Below, one piece after another: positions 48,182 to 55,911 of a stretch of DNA of 64,000 nucleotides (position 1 is the first letter of the stretch; each line of letters starts with the position of its first letter). Under the pieces are notes generated by a model. It was not told the DNA's origin, ran no database searches, and saw only the letters and a program-made list of their open reading frames with translations. The stretch is from VRUE01 sp035693025 (lineage in GTDB: Bacteria; Actinomycetota; Thermoleophilia; Solirubrobacterales; 70-9), in the NCBI GenBank assembly GCA_035693025.1, contig DASSHI010000040.1:1-64000 (forward strand), given 5' to 3'. The position numbers and the translations under genes are program-made.

Positions 48182-50196
48182 GCGCGGCAGCCGACGAGCA
48201 GCGGGCGGCGGAGCTGCGCCGCGAGCTGGCGGCGCACAACCATCGCTATTACGTCCTCGACGACCCGACGATCGGCGACGACGAGTACGACGAGCTGCTC
48301 GACGAGCTGCGCGACATCGAGGCCTCCCACCCCGAGCTGCGCACCCCCGACTCGCCCACGCAGCGGGTCGGAGCCCCGCCGCTGGACCGCTTCGAGCAGG
48401 TCGAGCACCGCGAGCAGATGCTCTCGCTGGCCAACGCGCGCAGCGAGGAGGAGCTGCGCGCCTGGGAGACGCGCGTGCGCAACCACCTCAAACGGCTCGA
48501 CATCAGCGCCACGGAGTTCAGCTACACGACCGAGCCGAAGATCGACGGCCTGGCGATCACGCTGACCTACGAGAACGGAGTCCTCGCCCGCGGCGCGACC
48601 CGCGGCGACGGCCGCATCGGCGAGGACGTGACGCGCAACCTGCGCACGATCGGCGCAATCCCGCTGAGCATCGACGACGCCCCCGAGCTGATCGAAGTGC
48701 GGGGCGAGGTCTACCTGCCGATCGCCGACTTCAAAGCGCTGAACGAACGCCGTGCCGAGGCGGGCGAAGCGGCCTTCGCCAACCCGCGCAACTCGGCGGC
48801 CGGCTCGATCCGTCAGCTCGACCCGACGCTGGCAGCCGAACGGCCGCTCTCGATCTGGTGCTACGGCCTCGGCGCGATGCGCGGGCTCGACCCGGCCACG
48901 CACGGCGAGGAGATCGCCTGGCTGCGCGAACGCGGCTTCAAGGTCAACCCGGACACCGAGCATCACGAGGAGATCGAGTCGGTGGTCGAGCGCTGCCGCT
49001 GGTGGGAGGAGAGGCGCGAGCAGCTCGACTACGAGATCGACGGCGTCGTCGTCAAGATCGACGAGCGGGCGATGTGGCGCGAGCTGGGCGTCGTCGGCCG
49101 CGAGCCGCGCTGGGCGATCGCCTGGAAGTTCGCGCCGACGACGGCGACGACGAAATTGCTCGACGTCGTCTGGAACGTCGGCCGCACCGGCCACCTGGTC
49201 CCCTTTGCGATGCTCGAGCCCGTCCATGTCGGCGGCGTCACCGTCTCGACCGCGACGCTGCACAACGAGGAGGACCTGGCGCGCAAGGACGTGCGGGTCG
49301 GCGACGAGGTCGTGGTGATGCGCGCGGGCGACGTGATCCCCCAGGTCGTCGCCCCGTTGCCCCAGCGGCGCAAGAAGGGCGCCCGCAAACCGAAGCCGCC
49401 GAAGAAATGCCCCGCCTGCGGCACGCCCACCGTCAAGCCCGAGGACGCCGTCTTCACGATCTGTCCCAACCGCTCCGGCTGCCCGGGCCAATCGTTCCAG
49501 CACGTCAAGCACTTCGTCAGCCGCGGCGCGATGGACATCGACGGGCTCGGCGAGAAGCAGGCGCTGCGCTTCCTCGAGGAAAGGCTGATCGAGGACGTCG
49601 CCGACGTCTACGAGCTCGACGAGCAGCGCCTGGCCGAGCTCGAGGGCTTCGGCGAGGTCTCGGCGCGCAACCTGGTTGCGGCGATCGAGGCCTCGCGGGC
49701 GCGGCCGTTCAAGCGCGTCCTCTACGCGCTCGGCCTGCCCGGCGTCGGCAACGTGACCGCCGAGGCGCTGGCTGACCATTTCGGCTCCATCGACGCGCTG
49801 CACGAGGCCGATCCGGAGCTGATCGAGGAGGTCGAGGGAGTGGGACCGATCATGGCCGTGCAGGTCGCCGACTCGCTTGCCGACGAGGCCACCTGGACGC
49901 TTGTGGAGAAGCTGCGTGCGAAGGGGCTGCGGCTCGAGCAGGATGCCTCCGAACGGCGCGCGGAGGGCGGCCCGCTGGACGGCAAGACCCTCGTCCTCAC
50001 CGGCACGCTGGCCGACCTGACCCGCGAGGAGGCGGCGGCGCTGATCAAAGCGGCGGGCGGCAAGGTCGTCAACTCGGTCTCGAAGAAAACCGACTACGTC
50101 GTCGCCGGCGAGAGCCCGGGGTCGAAGCTGGCCAAGGCGGAGAAATTCGGGATCGAGATCCTCGACGAGGCGGGCCTGCGCGCGTTGCTCGCGTGA
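48178..50196 (+). CDS. ligA: NAD+-dependent DNA ligase
   Basis: 672 residues, full-length LigA from GTG 48178. Domain Ia at the N-terminus (EQRAAELRRELAAHNHRYYV) binds NMN; the adenylation motif is EPKIDGLAIT with Lys121; an OB fold follows; the zinc finger is CPACGTPTVKPEDAVFTICPNRSGCPGQ; a helix-hairpin-helix set (about 500-580) and a C-terminal BRCT domain (GPLDGKTLVLTGTLADLTREE to the end) complete it. It seals nicks during replication and repair. Coupled to surE and truA at both ends. Confidence 0.97.
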   Translation: MSAAADEQRAAELRRELAAHNHRYYVLDDPTIGDDEYDELLDELRDIEASHPELRTPDSPTQRVGAPPLDRFEQVEHREQMLSLANARSEEELRAWETRVRNHLKRLDISATEFSYTTEPKIDGLAITLTYENGVLARGATRGDGRIGEDVTRNLRTIGAIPLSIDDAPELIEVRGEVYLPIADFKALNERRAEAGEAAFANPRNSAAGSIRQLDPTLAAERPLSIWCYGLGAMRGLDPATHGEEIAWLRERGFKVNPDTEHHEEIESVVERCRWWEERREQLDYEIDGVVVKIDERAMWRELGVVGREPRWAIAWKFAPTTATTKLLDVVWNVGRTGHLVPFAMLEPVHVGGVTVSTATLHNEEDLARKDVRVGDEVVVMRAGDVIPQVVAPLPQRRKKGARKPKPPKKCPACGTPTVKPEDAVFTICPNRSGCPGQSFQHVKHFVSRGAMDIDGLGEKQALRFLEERLIEDVADVYELDEQRLAELEGFGEVSARNLVAAIEASRARPFKRVLYALGLPGVGNVTAEALADHFGSIDALHEADPELIEEVEGVGPIMAVQVADSLADEATWTLVEKLRAKGLRLEQDASERRAEGGPLDGKTLVLTGTLADLTREEAAALIKAAGGKVVNSVSKKTDYVVAGESPGSKLAKAEKFGIEILDEAGLRALLA

Positions 50197-50948
50197 CCAC
50201 CGTCCGGCTGGACATCGAATACGACGGGAGCGGCTTCAAGGGGTGGGCGGCGCAGCCCCGGCTGCGCACGGTGCAGGGCGAGCTGGAGGCGGGGCTGGCC
50301 ACCGTGCTGCGCGAGCCGGTGCAGCTGACGGTCGCGGGCCGGACCGACAGCGGCGTGCACGCGCTGGGACAGGTGGCGAGCTTCGTCACCGGGGCCGAAG
50401 TCGGGGACGACTTGGCACGGCGACTCAACGGCATCGGGCCGGATGACGCCGCCGTCACCGCTGCGGCTGTCGTCGAGGATGGGTTCGACGCGCGCCGCAG
50501 CGCCAGTTCCCGCAGCTACCTCTACCGGGTCCTGGCCCGCCGGACGCCGAGCCCGTTCGAGCAGGGGCGGGCACTCTGGTGGCCCCACCGGATCGACCTC
50601 GAGGCGCTTGAGGCCTGCGCCGCCGCGCTGCCAGGCACCCACGACTTCACCGCCTTCACCCCCACCCAGACCGACCACGTCCGCTTCGACCGCGACATCC
50701 TCGCCGCCGATTGGACGCGCGAAGGCGACATCCTCGCCTTCCGCATCACCGCCGACGCCTTCATGCGCAACATGGTCCGCGTCCTGGTGGGAACCATGCT
50801 CGAGATAGGCGGCGGTCGCCGAAGCATCGAGAACTTCGGACAGCTTCTAAAGGGCGCAACCCGCACCGAGGCCGGCGACACCGCCCCACCCCACGGCCTC
50901 TACCTAGAGTCGGTCAGCTACGCGTATCCGACTTTGACCCACTCCTAG
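50193..50948 (+). CDS. truA: tRNA pseudouridine synthase A
   Basis: 251 residues from GTG 50193. The catalytic Asp52 lies in VAGRTDSGVHALGQV, preceded by RLDIEYDGSGFKGWAAQP and followed by RSYLYRVL and FMRNMVRVLVGTMLEIG, the standard TruA motifs. It converts U38-U40 of tRNA anticodon stems to pseudouridine. truA commonly follows rplQ in ribosomal operons; here it faces the rplQ gene from the other strand, with inverted-repeat element B between them. Confidence 0.96.
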   Translation: MTTVRLDIEYDGSGFKGWAAQPRLRTVQGELEAGLATVLREPVQLTVAGRTDSGVHALGQVASFVTGAEVGDDLARRLNGIGPDDAAVTAAAVVEDGFDARRSASSRSYLYRVLARRTPSPFEQGRALWWPHRIDLEALEACAAALPGTHDFTAFTPTQTDHVRFDRDILAADWTREGDILAFRITADAFMRNMVRVLVGTMLEIGGGRRSIENFGQLLKGATRTEAGDTAPPHGLYLESVSYAYPTLTHS

Positions 50949-51008
50949 TGTGGTCAATCTCGGATACGCGCTACTCAGCTATCGAGAGAGCTTGGCCCAG
51001 CTCTGAAC

Positions 51009-51134
51009 GGGGAGGGGCAGGGTGTGTCCTCGACGCAGCGGCGTCCGTTTTTCGCCCCAATAGCGATCTCGGCCGGCCGCAAAGCTCCTCAGGCGAAAAA
51101 CCCAGCAAGGCGAGGACACACCCTGCCCCTCCCC
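51009..51134. repeat. Nested inverted-repeat element at a convergent gene junction (element B)
   Basis: Outer arms of 24 bp (51009-51032 and 51111-51134) are perfect complements. Inside, GTTTTTCGCC (51047-51056) pairs with GGCGAAAAAC (51092-51101), and the loop holds the self-complementary CGGCCGGCCG. It fills most of the 194-base gap between the convergent truA and rplQ genes. Loop length (35) and the T5CG/CGA5 inner stem match element A at 15372-15485. A two-way terminator is the simplest reading. Confidence 0.75.
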
Positions 51135-51142
51135 ACTAACAG

Positions 51143-51496
51143 CTAAACCAGCTCGAGATAGACCATCTCGGTGCTGTCCGACCGGCGCGGGCCGAGCTTG
51201 ACGATCCGCGTGTAGCCGCCGGGGCGCTCCGTGTAGCGCGGCGCGACCTCCTCGAACAGCTTGTGCACGACGAACTTGTCGTTGTGCAGGGTGGCGAGCG
51301 CCTGCCGCCGGGCGTGGAGGTCGCCGCGCTTGGCGAGCGTGATCAACTGCTCGACCTCGGGCTTGACGGCCTTGGCCTTGGCCTGGCTGGTCTTGATCCG
51401 CTCATGCTCGATCAGCTGCTTGGAGAGGTTGGAGAGCAGCGACTCCCGATGCGACGCGTCGCGACTGAGTTTGTTTCGCTTCTTGCGGTGGCGCAT
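51143..51496 (-). CDS. rplQ: 50S ribosomal protein L17
   Basis: 117 residues: MRHRKKRNKLSRDASHRESLLSNLSKQL is the diagnostic L17 opening; the C-terminus RYTERPGGYTRIVKLGPRRSDSTEMVYLELV is intact. Last gene of the alpha operon, 27 bases after rpoA, ending just before inverted-repeat element B. Confidence 0.97.
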   Translation of the reverse strand: MRHRKKRNKLSRDASHRESLLSNLSKQLIEHERIKTSQAKAKAVKPEVEQLITLAKRGDLHARRQALATLHNDKFVVHKLFEEVAPRYTERPGGYTRIVKLGPRRSDSTEMVYLELV

Positions 51497-51523
51497 CGGG
51501 GTCTCCGGTCTCGCTCTGCTCGG

Positions 51524-52513
51524 CTAGTCCTGGCTCAGATCGAGGCCGCGCGCCTGCAGGGTCTCGATCACTTCCTCGATCGACTTGGATCCGAAGTTGG
51601 GGATCGCGTTCAGCTCGGAGCGGGTCTTGCGGACAAGGTCGCCGACCGTCTGCACGCCCGCGCGCTTGAGGCAGTTGTAAGAGCGCACGCCGAGCTCGAG
51701 CTCCTCGATCAGGATCTCGTCGAGGCCGTTGCTGGCGGCCGCGCCGCCGCCGTTGCCGACCGCGGAGAGCCCGTCGCCGCCCGAAAGCGGCGGTGCGATC
51801 GCCTCACGAGCGGTCAACTCCTCGACCCGCTCGGCGTCGGTGAAGATCGCCAGGGTCTTGATCAGGATCTCGGAGGCCTCCCGCAGCGCGGCGGCCGGCT
51901 CGATCGAGCCGTCGGTCTCGAGGTCCAGGGTCAGTTTGTCGAAATCGGTCCGCTGGCCGACGCGGGCGGTGGCGACCGCGTAGGAGGCGCGGCGGATCGG
52001 CGAGAAGATCGAGTCGATCGGAATCACGCCGATCGGCTGCTCGTCGGACTTGTTCTCCTCTGCCGGGGAGTAGCCGCGGCCGCGGCCGATCGTCAGGTAG
52101 ACCTCGAGTTTCGTTTTCTTCTCGAGGGTCGCGATCGGTGCCTCGGGATTGAGAATCTCGACCCCGGACGGCAGGTCGATGTCCTTGGCCTTGACCTCGC
52201 CGGGTCCGGTGGCGACCAGCGGCGCCTCGACCTCGTCGGCGTCGGTGTGCATGCGCACGACGAGGTCCTTCAGGTTGAGAACGATGTCGGTGACGTCCTC
52301 TTTGACGCCGGGCACGCTGGAGAACTCGTGCGAGACGCCCTCGATCCGCACGCTGGTGACTGCGGCGCCGCCCAGCGAAGAGAGCAGGACGCGGCGGAGG
52401 CTGTTGCCGAAGGTGTAGCCGAAGCCCTTGTCGAGCGGCTCGATCGTGAACGTGCCACGACGGTCATCGGCGTTGTCTACGGTGATACGAGGGACCTGAA
52501 AGTCAGTGGTCAT
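51524..52513 (-). CDS. rpoA: DNA-directed RNA polymerase subunit alpha
   Basis: 329 residues. N-terminal assembly domain with IEPLDKGFGYTFGNSLRRVLLSSLGGAAVTSVRIEGVSHEFS; a linker rich in Gly/Asn (GGDGLSAVGNGGGAAASN, about 240-260); C-terminal domain LGVRSYNCLKRAGVQTVGDLV that contacts UP elements and activators. Normal length and order in the alpha operon (rpsM-rpsK-rpsD-rpoA-rplQ). Confidence 0.97.
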   Translation of the reverse strand: MTTDFQVPRITVDNADDRRGTFTIEPLDKGFGYTFGNSLRRVLLSSLGGAAVTSVRIEGVSHEFSSVPGVKEDVTDIVLNLKDLVVRMHTDADEVEAPLVATGPGEVKAKDIDLPSGVEILNPEAPIATLEKKTKLEVYLTIGRGRGYSPAEENKSDEQPIGVIPIDSIFSPIRRASYAVATARVGQRTDFDKLTLDLETDGSIEPAAALREASEILIKTLAIFTDAERVEELTAREAIAPPLSGGDGLSAVGNGGGAAASNGLDEILIEELELGVRSYNCLKRAGVQTVGDLVRKTRSELNAIPNFGSKSIEEVIETLQARGLDLSQD

Positions 52514-52551
52514 GAGTTCCTTGCGTATGGTGTTTCAGAAATCGGTCCGGA

Positions 52552-53172
52552 TTACTTGGAGTACAGCTCGACGATCAGCTGCTCCTGCACCGGCGCCGAG
52601 ATCTCCGCGCGCTCTGGATAGCGCAGGACCTTGGCGGTGAGCGAATCGTGGTCGGCCTGCAGCCAGGCCGGCACGGTCGAGACGAGCTCGGTCGCTTTGC
52701 GAATCGTTTCGGTGGCCGCCGAGCCTGACTTGATCGAGATCACGTCCTCGGGGCGCACCTGGTAGGAGGGGACGTCGACGCGGCGGCCGTTGACCATCCA
52801 GTGCCCGTGACGGACGAGCTGGCGGGCCTGGCGCCGCGAGGCGGCGAAGCCGAGGCGCACGAGGACGTTGTCGAGGCGGGACTCCAGCAAGCGCAGGAGG
52901 TTCTCGCCGGTGACGCCGTCCTGGCGCGAGGCCTTGTCGTAGTAGGCGCGGAACTGGCTCTCGAGCACCTGGTAGTAACGGCGCGTCTTCTGCTTCTCGC
53001 GCAGCTGCACTCGGTACTCGGACTGGCGCATGCGCCCGCGGCCGTGCTCCCCGGGCGGGTAGGAGCGGCGCTCGACGCCGCACTTGTCGGTGAAGCAGCG
53101 CTCGCCCTTGAGGAAGAGCTTCTGGCCCTCGCGGCGGCACTGCTTGCACTGAGCGGAGGTGTCGCGGGCCAT
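52552..53172 (-). CDS. rpsD: 30S ribosomal protein S4
   Basis: 206 residues. N-terminal zinc-binding form: CKQCRREGQKL and CFTDKCG supply four Cys, unlike the Cys-free E. coli version. The S4 RNA-binding domain follows (LESRLDNVLVRLGFAASRRQARQLVRHGHWMVNGRRVDVPS). ATG directly follows the rpsK stop. S4 is the autogenous repressor of the alpha operon in E. coli; a hairpin before rpsM is at the place where such control would act. Confidence 0.97.
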   Translation of the reverse strand: MARDTSAQCKQCRREGQKLFLKGERCFTDKCGVERRSYPPGEHGRGRMRQSEYRVQLREKQKTRRYYQVLESQFRAYYDKASRQDGVTGENLLRLLESRLDNVLVRLGFAASRRQARQLVRHGHWMVNGRRVDVPSYQVRPEDVISIKSGSAATETIRKATELVSTVPAWLQADHDSLTAKVLRYPERAEISAPVQEQLIVELYSK

Positions 53173-53571
53173 TTAGACGCGCCTCCGCTTCTTCGGCCGG
53201 CAGCCGTTGTGGGCCTGCGGCGAGACGTCCTTGACGGTGGTCACGTCGAGCCCGGCGGCCTGCAACGAGCGGATCGCCGTCTCCCGGCCCGAGCCCGCGC
53301 CCTTGGCGAACACCTCGACTTTTTCGAGTCCGTGTTCCATCCCCTTCTTGGCCGCCGCGTCGGCGGTGACCTGAGCGGCGAAGGGAGTCGACTTGCGCGA
53401 GCCTTTGAAGCCCGCCGAGCCGGCCGACTCCCAGGCGATCACGTTGCCCTGGGTATCGGTCAGGGTGACGATCGTGTTGTTGAACGAAGTCTTGATGTGC
53501 GCCTGGCCATAGGCGATGTTCTTTTTCACCCGGCGGCGGGTGCGGCCTTTGGCCGGTTTTTTGGCTGCCAT
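53173..53571 (-). CDS. rpsK: 30S ribosomal protein S11
   Basis: 132 residues: KKNIAYGQAHIKTSFNNTIVTLTDTQGNVIAWESAGSAGFKGSRKSTPFAAQ and the ending GCRPKKRRRV are textbook S11. A lysine/arginine-rich N-terminal tail (AAKKPAKGRTRRRV) is slightly long. Between rpsM (8-base gap) and rpsD (no gap). Confidence 0.97.
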   Translation of the reverse strand: MAAKKPAKGRTRRRVKKNIAYGQAHIKTSFNNTIVTLTDTQGNVIAWESAGSAGFKGSRKSTPFAAQVTADAAAKKGMEHGLEKVEVFAKGAGSGRETAIRSLQAAGLDVTTVKDVSPQAHNGCRPKKRRRV

Positions 53572-53579
53572 CTCTCTCC

Positions 53580-53951
53580 CTATACCTTGCGCTTGCCGGC
53601 GACGCTCATCCGGCGCGGGCCCTTGCGGCCGCGCGCGTTGGTCTTGGTCCGCTGACCCCGCACGGGCAGGCCGCGGCGATGACGCAGCCCCCGGTAGGAG
53701 CCGATCTCCATCAGTCGTTTGACGTCCTGGGAGCGCTCGCGCCGCAGGTCGCCCTCGACCTCACGCCGCTCGACCGCCTCGCGCAGCTTCACCACCTCTT
53801 CCTCGGTCAGGTCCTTGACCGAGGTGTTCGGGTCGATCTTGGTCTCGGCGAGGATGTCCTGCGCCGTGGAGCGGCCGATGCCGAAGATGTAGGTGAGGCC
53901 GATCTCGACCCGCTTGTTGACCGGGATGTTGATCCCCGCGATGCGCGCCAT
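53580..53951 (-). CDS. rpsM: 30S ribosomal protein S13
   Basis: 123 residues: ARIAGINIPVNKRVEIGLTYIFGIGRSTAQDIL and RGLRHRRGLPVRGQRTKTNARGRKG are standard S13 segments. First gene of the alpha operon proper. Its ATG lies four bases from the left arm of the large hairpin at 53956-54122, which separates it from rpmJ. Confidence 0.97.
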   Translation of the reverse strand: MARIAGINIPVNKRVEIGLTYIFGIGRSTAQDILAETKIDPNTSVKDLTEEEVVKLREAVERREVEGDLRRERSQDVKRLMEIGSYRGLRHRRGLPVRGQRTKTNARGRKGPRRMSVAGKRKV

Positions 53952-53955
53952 CGAC

Positions 53956-54122
53956 TAGATGCCTGCCTTCCTGGCCAAGTGCGCCTGGGGGCCCGACTGG
54001 TCGAGCAGATCAAGGACGCAGGGTGCAGCCTTTGCTGGTTGCAAAGGCAAACCCGAGGACGCAGAGATGCGAAGTGCCAGGCGGGTCATCCGGGTGTGCT
54101 TGGTCGGGGAGGCAGGCATCTA
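53956..54122 (+). ncRNA. Large near-complete hairpin between rpmJ and rpsM (candidate structured RNA)
   Basis: Outer arms of 13 bp are perfect (53956-53968 with 54110-54122, the latter covering the rpmJ stop). The next 32 positions also pair with one bulge and two mismatches, giving a stem of about 46 bp, and a terminal hairpin GCCTTTGC-TGGTT-GCAAAGGC sits at the centre. Eight of the nine differences in the first 36 pairs are U-G or G-U on the plus strand but A-C on the minus strand. It may be an antisense structured RNA, an alpha-operon leader element or a decayed palindromic insertion. Confidence 0.5.
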
Positions 54123-54233
54123 ACCCTGCCGCTGCTTGTGGCGCGGGTTCTGGCAGATCACTAGGACCGCCCCGTTACGGCGGATCACCTTGCACTTTTC
54201 GCACATCGGCTTTACGGAAGCTCGTACCTTCAT
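54120..54233 (-). CDS. rpmJ: 50S ribosomal protein L36
   Basis: 37 residues: MKVRASVKPMCEKCKVIRR and VICQNPRHKQRQG, the zinc-binding form with three Cys and one His (CxxC, C, H). Usual length. It sits between the unrecognised gene at 54404 and the alpha operon, separated from rpsM by the long hairpin. In most actinobacteria infA would precede it. Confidence 0.97.
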   Translation of the reverse strand: MKVRASVKPMCEKCKVIRRNGAVLVICQNPRHKQRQG

Positions 54234-54403
54234 CGCTCCGGCGTTGTCTCGACTACAGGACTCCTGCCCGGCCCATGAATCGGACAGGCAGGCACAAACG
54301 GCCCTCAGGGCCGACCGGGAAAGATAGCAGGGGACGCGCTTTGGGACTCCTCTGGCGGGCCGGATCCTCGAAGCGCTGAAGGGAGCTGGAAGGGACGAGG
54401 GCG
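54234..54403 (-). other. 170-base leader before rpmJ
   Basis: No gene is visible. It contains one short perfect palindrome, CGGCCCTCAGGGCCG (54299-54313), and a repeat of the AGGCAGGCA element that forms the arm of the neighbouring hairpin (about 54284-54292). No convincing -10/-35 pair was found. It may hold a promoter for the rpmJ-alpha operon part or be left over from loss of infA. Confidence 0.5.
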
Positions 54404-55087
54404 TCAGGCGACGTTCGCGGCTTCGATCCAGTTCGAGAACTCGCAGGCGAGATGCCACTTATGAGCCCGCACCAGACGAGCTGGGGCTGCGGCGGGAAAC
54501 TCGCCGGTGAGCCGAACCCTGAACCCGTTCGGATGGTCTGCGAACTGATGGCGAATCGCGCCGGAGGGCGGGCCTCCCTGGCGAACGCGACCAACCGAGA
54601 CCCACTGGGTCGAAAATTCCGGATCCGCACGCGTAGTGACCGACGCGGTGTCGCTTTCGTCGAGGAAGATCCGCGCCGCAAACGGCGAGCCGCCGGTCGT
54701 CTCGATTACCTGCTGGACGCCCTCGGCTCCTTCGCAGAGGACGTAGTGGTCGGGCGAGGCGGCGAGCAGAGCCGCCTCGTCCCCGGTCTCCATCGCGGTC
54801 TTGTAGTAGCCCGGCATCGCCTCGGCCGAACCGCCCGAACCGCTCAGCTCGATCGTGCAGAGGCGCCGTCGGCCGCGCGCGAGAGCGGCCATCGCACGGC
54901 CTGCGTGGGCAGAGAGGCGCAGCTCGCGGGCGAGCAGCCGCTCGAGCCCGTCATGGCCGAGTTCGAGCTTGCGGGCGACCAGGACATCTCGCCGGGCGAG
55001 GACGTCGGCAGGCACGGCGATGCCGAGCTTCTCGCAGACCTTGGCCGCTCGGCGCGCCTCCCACTCGAGCACCTCGTCGCGAGACAC
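54404..55087 (-). CDS. Unrecognised protein in the infA position (227 aa)
   Basis: 227 residues from GTG 55087. The frame is open further up to the map stop, with CTG 55120 possible and a reasonable extra sequence LDIVAEIDGRR. Residues 1-80 are helical and charged (LEWEARRAAKVCEKLGIAVPADVLARRD); residues 85-227 look like a compact alpha/beta domain (TGDEAALLAASPDHYVLCEG, FAARIFLDESD, GEFPAAAPARLVRAHKWHLACEFSNWIEAA). No signal or membrane span. I do not recognise a family. It replaces infA in the map-infA-rpmJ order; whether it serves translation is unknown. Confidence 0.7.
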   Translation of the reverse strand: MSRDEVLEWEARRAAKVCEKLGIAVPADVLARRDVLVARKLELGHDGLERLLARELRLSAHAGRAMAALARGRRRLCTIELSGSGGSAEAMPGYYKTAMETGDEAALLAASPDHYVLCEGAEGVQQVIETTGGSPFAARIFLDESDTASVTTRADPEFSTQWVSVGRVRQGGPPSGAIRHQFADHPNGFRVRLTGEFPAAAPARLVRAHKWHLACEFSNWIEAANVA

Positions 55088-55120
55088 GCGACGGCCATCG
55101 ATCTCGGCGACGATGTCCAG

Positions 55121-55879
55121 CTACTCGTCCTCGTGCCAGGGGGTCAAGATGCGCGGGCCGTCGGCGGTGACGGCGATCGTGAACTCGAAGTGGGCGGCCA
55201 GGGAGCCGTCCTGGGAGTAGACGGCCCAGCCGTCGTCGCCCATGCGGACGAGGGGGCCGCCGGCGTTGACCATCGGCTCGATCGCGAGCACCGTGCCCTC
55301 CTCCAATTCGGGCCCCTTGCCCGGCTCGCCGAAGTTCGGCACCTGCGGGTCTTCGTGCATGTCGCGGCCGATCCCGTGGCCGACCAGGGTGCGGATGATC
55401 GAGAGGCCTTCGATCTCGACCGCACGCTGGATCGCCGCCGAGACGTCGCCCAGGTGGTTGCCCGGCTGCATCTGCTCTTCGCCGGCGAAGAGCGCCGCCT
55501 TGGTCACGTCCAGCAGCTTGCGCGCCTCCGCGGAGACTGTCCCGATCGGCACCGTCATCGCCGCGTCGGAGACCCAGCCGTCCTTGACCACGCCGACGTC
55601 GATCGAGAGCACGTCGCCGCGCTTCAGCTCATTGGGGCCGGGGATGCCGTGGACGACCATCGAGTTGGGCGACGCGCAGATCGATCCCGGGAAGCCGCGG
55701 TAGCCCTTGAAGGCGGGCTCGGCGCCCTGTGAGCGGATGAACTTCTCGGCCGCCGTGTCGAGCTCTTGGGTGGTCACGCCGGGCCGCGCCTTCGCCGCCA
55801 GCATCCGCAGGCAACGGACCAGGATCTGGCCCGAGGCGGCCATCTTGTCGACCTGCTCGGGGGTCTTGCGGATGATCAT
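55121..55879 (-). CDS. map: Methionine aminopeptidase, type I
   Basis: 252 residues. Metal ligands are in place: DVLSIDVGVVKDGWVSDAAMT (two Asp), LVGHGIGRDMHEDP (His), TVLAIEPMV (Glu) and HFEFTIAV (Glu). It removes the initiator Met from new proteins in the cytosol. Start ATG 55879 (MIIRKTPEQVDKM) is preferred over GTG 55888. Located in the spc operon between adk and the unrecognised gene. No N-terminal zinc-finger extension, as in type Ia enzymes. Confidence 0.96.
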   Translation of the reverse strand: MIIRKTPEQVDKMAASGQILVRCLRMLAAKARPGVTTQELDTAAEKFIRSQGAEPAFKGYRGFPGSICASPNSMVVHGIPGPNELKRGDVLSIDVGVVKDGWVSDAAMTVPIGTVSAEARKLLDVTKAALFAGEEQMQPGNHLGDVSAAIQRAVEIEGLSIIRTLVGHGIGRDMHEDPQVPNFGEPGKGPELEEGTVLAIEPMVNAGGPLVRMGDDGWAVYSQDGSLAAHFEFTIAVTADGPRILTPWHEDE

Positions 55880-55911
55880 CCTGTACACGCTAGCCGCCTG
55901 CTCGAAGGAGC

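Noticed and set aside
50949..51142. Element B as an assembly fold-back artefact
   Set aside because: An artefact would give one continuous perfect palindrome; here perfect stems alternate with unpaired parts of unequal length, and a second element of the same build exists.
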